A stretch of 64,000 bases of DNA from assembly GCA_963695805.1 (NCBI GenBank), contig CAVOHV010000015.1:248001-312000 (forward strand), read 5' to 3'. A program made the translations under genes and the position numbers. The notes beneath the pieces were generated by a model. That model saw nothing but the letters and a program-made list of their open reading frames with translations, did no database searches and had not been told where the DNA came from. Below, piece after piece: positions 62,682-64,000 of this stretch. Numbering within the stretch: the first letter of the stretch is position 1; every line of letters starts with the position of its first letter. The stretch comes from DASUPK01 sp963695805 (lineage in GTDB: Bacteria; Actinomycetota; Thermoleophilia; Solirubrobacterales; 70-9).

Positions 62682-63426
62682 CCAACCCCAGCTGGAACGC
62701 CCCGCCTTCTACGCCCTGCGCCCCGGGGGCTGGCGCGACCTGGTCACGGTCCTGCACCCGCCGTACACGGCCTGGCACCTTGCCAACGTCGCGTTCGGGG
62801 CAGCCGCGGCGACCGAGATCCACAGCGACCGATTCATTGCGACGCTCGTGGCTTTCTTCCTCGCGGTGGGGATCGGCGCGCACACCCTGGACGAGCTCAA
62901 CGGCCGCCCGCTGAAGACTCAGCTCTCCGACCGTGCGCTGATCGGTATCGCGGTCGTCTCGCTGGCCGGGGCGATCGGGATCGGGATTGCCGGCTGCTTC
63001 ATCGTCTCTGCGACGCTGATCCCGTTCGTGGTGGTCGGCGGCTTCCTCGTGGTGGCCTACAACCTGGAGCTCTTCGGGGGCCGCTTCCACACGGATTTCT
63101 GGCTGGCCGCCTCCTGGGGCGCCTTTCCAGCGCTCACCTCATGGTGGGTGAACACCCTGTCGTTCGGCTCTGCGAGGGCAGTCGTGGCGGGCGCCCTGGT
63201 GACGGTCGGCTGTTTCGGGCTCACCACCGTCCAGCGCCGCCTCTCCACTCCGGTCCGGCGGCTGCGGCGCAGCACGGTCTCGGTGAGCGGGGAGCAGCGG
63301 CTCGATGACGGCACGGTGATCGAGCTCAACGCCCGAGAGATCGCCGGGCCGCTCGACGGGTCGCTCCGCAACCTCTCCTGGGCGGTCGTCGCTCTGGCGA
63401 TCGGCCTGGTCGTGATCCGGTACTAG
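62674..63426 (+). CDS. Membrane protein, possibly a diverged UbiA-like prenyltransferase
   Basis: 250 residues from TTG 62674, with six or so membrane helices. HPPYTAWHLANVAFGAAAA then FFLAVGIGAHTLDELNGRPLKT occupy the places of the first helix and the Asp motif of UbiA proteins, but only one or two acidic residues remain. FGGRFHTDFWLAASWGAFPALT follows. Coupling to a MenG-like methyltransferase makes a quinone-related role possible. I cannot confirm the family. Confidence 0.6.
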   Translation: MADQPQLERPAFYALRPGGWRDLVTVLHPPYTAWHLANVAFGAAAATEIHSDRFIATLVAFFLAVGIGAHTLDELNGRPLKTQLSDRALIGIAVVSLAGAIGIGIAGCFIVSATLIPFVVVGGFLVVAYNLELFGGRFHTDFWLAASWGAFPALTSWWVNTLSFGSARAVVAGALVTVGCFGLTTVQRRLSTPVRRLRRSTVSVSGEQRLDDGTVIELNAREIAGPLDGSLRNLSWAVVALAIGLVVIRY

Positions 63427-63648
63427 GCGGGCTGGATCGAGGTAGGGCTATCCCGACCTAGGCATCTCCGGCATCTCACACCCCGATTTCGGGCCCTTGG
63501 GTATGGCGGTCGGGCGGCGGCAGTGAGATTCTGGCCGCGTGCTTCCCACTTCGCACCTTCCTCACAACCTGACTCCCCTCGTGGCGTTCAACGCGGATCA
63601 TGAGCACTTAGAGGTGGGGGATGCTGAGATTCCTGAGGCGAAGGCGCG

Positions 63649-63806
63649 TCAGCGCGTCGTGTTGAAGGCCCCCCGGATGCTGTCGACCGTCTGGGGCCCT
63701 GTGAGCAGCACCGTGATCCGGCCCGCGACAGTCGAGGATCACCATCGTCGGCAGGCCGATGACCCCGTAGGCGCGGCCGTCGGTCCGTTCGGGGTCTCTG
63801 ATCATC
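63649..63806 (-). pseudogene. Decayed thioredoxin/TlpA-like fragment
   Basis: On the minus strand DPERTDGRAYGVIGLPTMVILD is a good match to the cis-Pro region of TlpA-type thiol oxidoreductases. After a one-base shift it continues RITVLLTGPQTVDSIRGAF before a stop at 63649. The N-terminal half with the CxxC site is missing. It is therefore a remnant. Confidence 0.5.
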
Positions 63807-63832
63807 CTCCGAGCCGGCCGGAAACAGGGCTC

Positions 63833-63952
63833 GCGATCAAGCACAGCGTCGCGGCGGCGGAGCTCGACCTGAGCGAGGCCGATCTCGAGCAGATCGACCG
63901 CATCACGGCTGGCTCCGTCGCGATGGCGCTCGGTGCCCGCACCCTGAGATGA
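63833..63952 (+). pseudogene. Possible C-terminal remnant of an aldo/keto reductase
   Basis: The last 40 codons of a frame read ELDLSEADLEQIDRITAGS, which fits the end of aldo/keto reductases; nothing before it on this strand belongs to that family. The stretch 63427-63648 holds no gene I can support; a weak hairpin (AGGTAGGG to CCCGACCT, 63440-63459) may end the upstream operon. Confidence 0.35.
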
Positions 63953-63959
63953 TGCCCGA

Positions 63960-64000
63960 ATGAGCGCCGTGCACGAGACGATCGGCTTCGTCGGGCTCGG
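63960..64000 (+). CDS. NAD-binding beta-hydroxyacid dehydrogenase, N-terminal fragment (window edge)
   Basis: Only MSAVHETIGFVGLG is present. IGFVGLG is the first strand and glycine turn of the 3-hydroxyisobutyrate/6-phosphogluconate dehydrogenase family (usually GFIGLGxMG). ATG 63960 or GTG 63969 may start it. Confidence 0.6.
   Translation, partial: MSAVHETIGFVGL

Overview
The window is very G+C-rich bacterial DNA with dense, short-spaced genes, many GTG/TTG starts and frequent 1-4 base stop/start overlaps. Gene content points to an actinomycete: an E2-E1 fused 2-oxoglutarate dehydrogenase (OdhA/KGD type), an F420-type LLM oxidoreductase, a decaprenyl-phosphate phosphoribosyltransferase (Rv3806c-like), a DUF3817 membrane protein, cyclic-di-AMP riboswitches in front of NlpC/P60-like genes, and many promoters of the form TAnnnT followed 6-9 bases later by the start codon (leaderless mRNAs). 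The SGNH/MBOAT content and small unknown proteins make me think of Thermoleophilia/Solirubrobacterales, but this placement is inference. I see no rRNA, tRNA, CRISPR array, transposase or phage gene.

Layout. 1-8.6 kb: an amine/amino-acid catabolic locus (permease and stress protein on minus; class III aminotransferase, PucR regulator, saccharopine-dehydrogenase-like protein, alanine dehydrogenase and aminobutyraldehyde-type dehydrogenase on plus). The aminotransferase probably uses pyruvate, alanine dehydrogenase would regenerate it, and the aldehyde dehydrogenase oxidises the product. 8.6-15.6 kb: a cell-surface locus with an AlgI-like MBOAT O-acyltransferase, four SGNH-type proteins, two divergent paralogous small secreted proteins and a frameshifted three-repeat secreted protein. 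15.6-33.2 kb: a second amine-catabolic region with a PYROXD2-like flavoprotein, an ADP-forming acyl-CoA synthetase, an acyl-CoA dehydrogenase, a Rieske oxygenase, a flavin amine oxidase, two TetR regulators and two complete, convergent spermidine/putrescine-type ABC transporters. A 16-bp palindrome, TTGACTACAAAGTCAA, supplies both -35 boxes of the divergent promoters here and recurs, with one change, before the PYROXD2-like gene. This is my best candidate for an undescribed regulated system.

33.3-35.7 kb: three NlpC/P60-like secreted paralogues, two behind c-di-AMP riboswitches. 35.8-44.2 kb: an SDR, a large secreted S15-like hydrolase, aconitase, a dehalogenase-like hydrolase, a candidate structured ncRNA and small proteins. 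44.4-48.8 kb: the fused E2-E1 2-oxoglutarate dehydrogenase, here with its own two lipoyl domains. 49.2-54 kb: a two-domain acyl-CoA reductase next to an alkylglycerone-phosphate-synthase-like flavoprotein (candidate ether-lipid module), then the phosphoribosyltransferase. 54-63.4 kb: an XRE/MmyB-type regulator and its SnoaL-like target, a heteromeric acyl-CoA dehydrogenase pair behind a 24-bp palindrome, an LLM oxidoreductase, small proteins, citrate synthase, a hydrolase, a MenG/UbiE-like methyltransferase and a membrane protein. 63.4-64 kb is mostly gene debris, then the start of a 3-hydroxyisobutyrate-dehydrogenase-like gene. Three TCA-cycle enzymes (aconitase, 2-oxoglutarate dehydrogenase, citrate synthase) lie scattered in the last third.

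All function calls come from reading motifs by eye; no database search was run.
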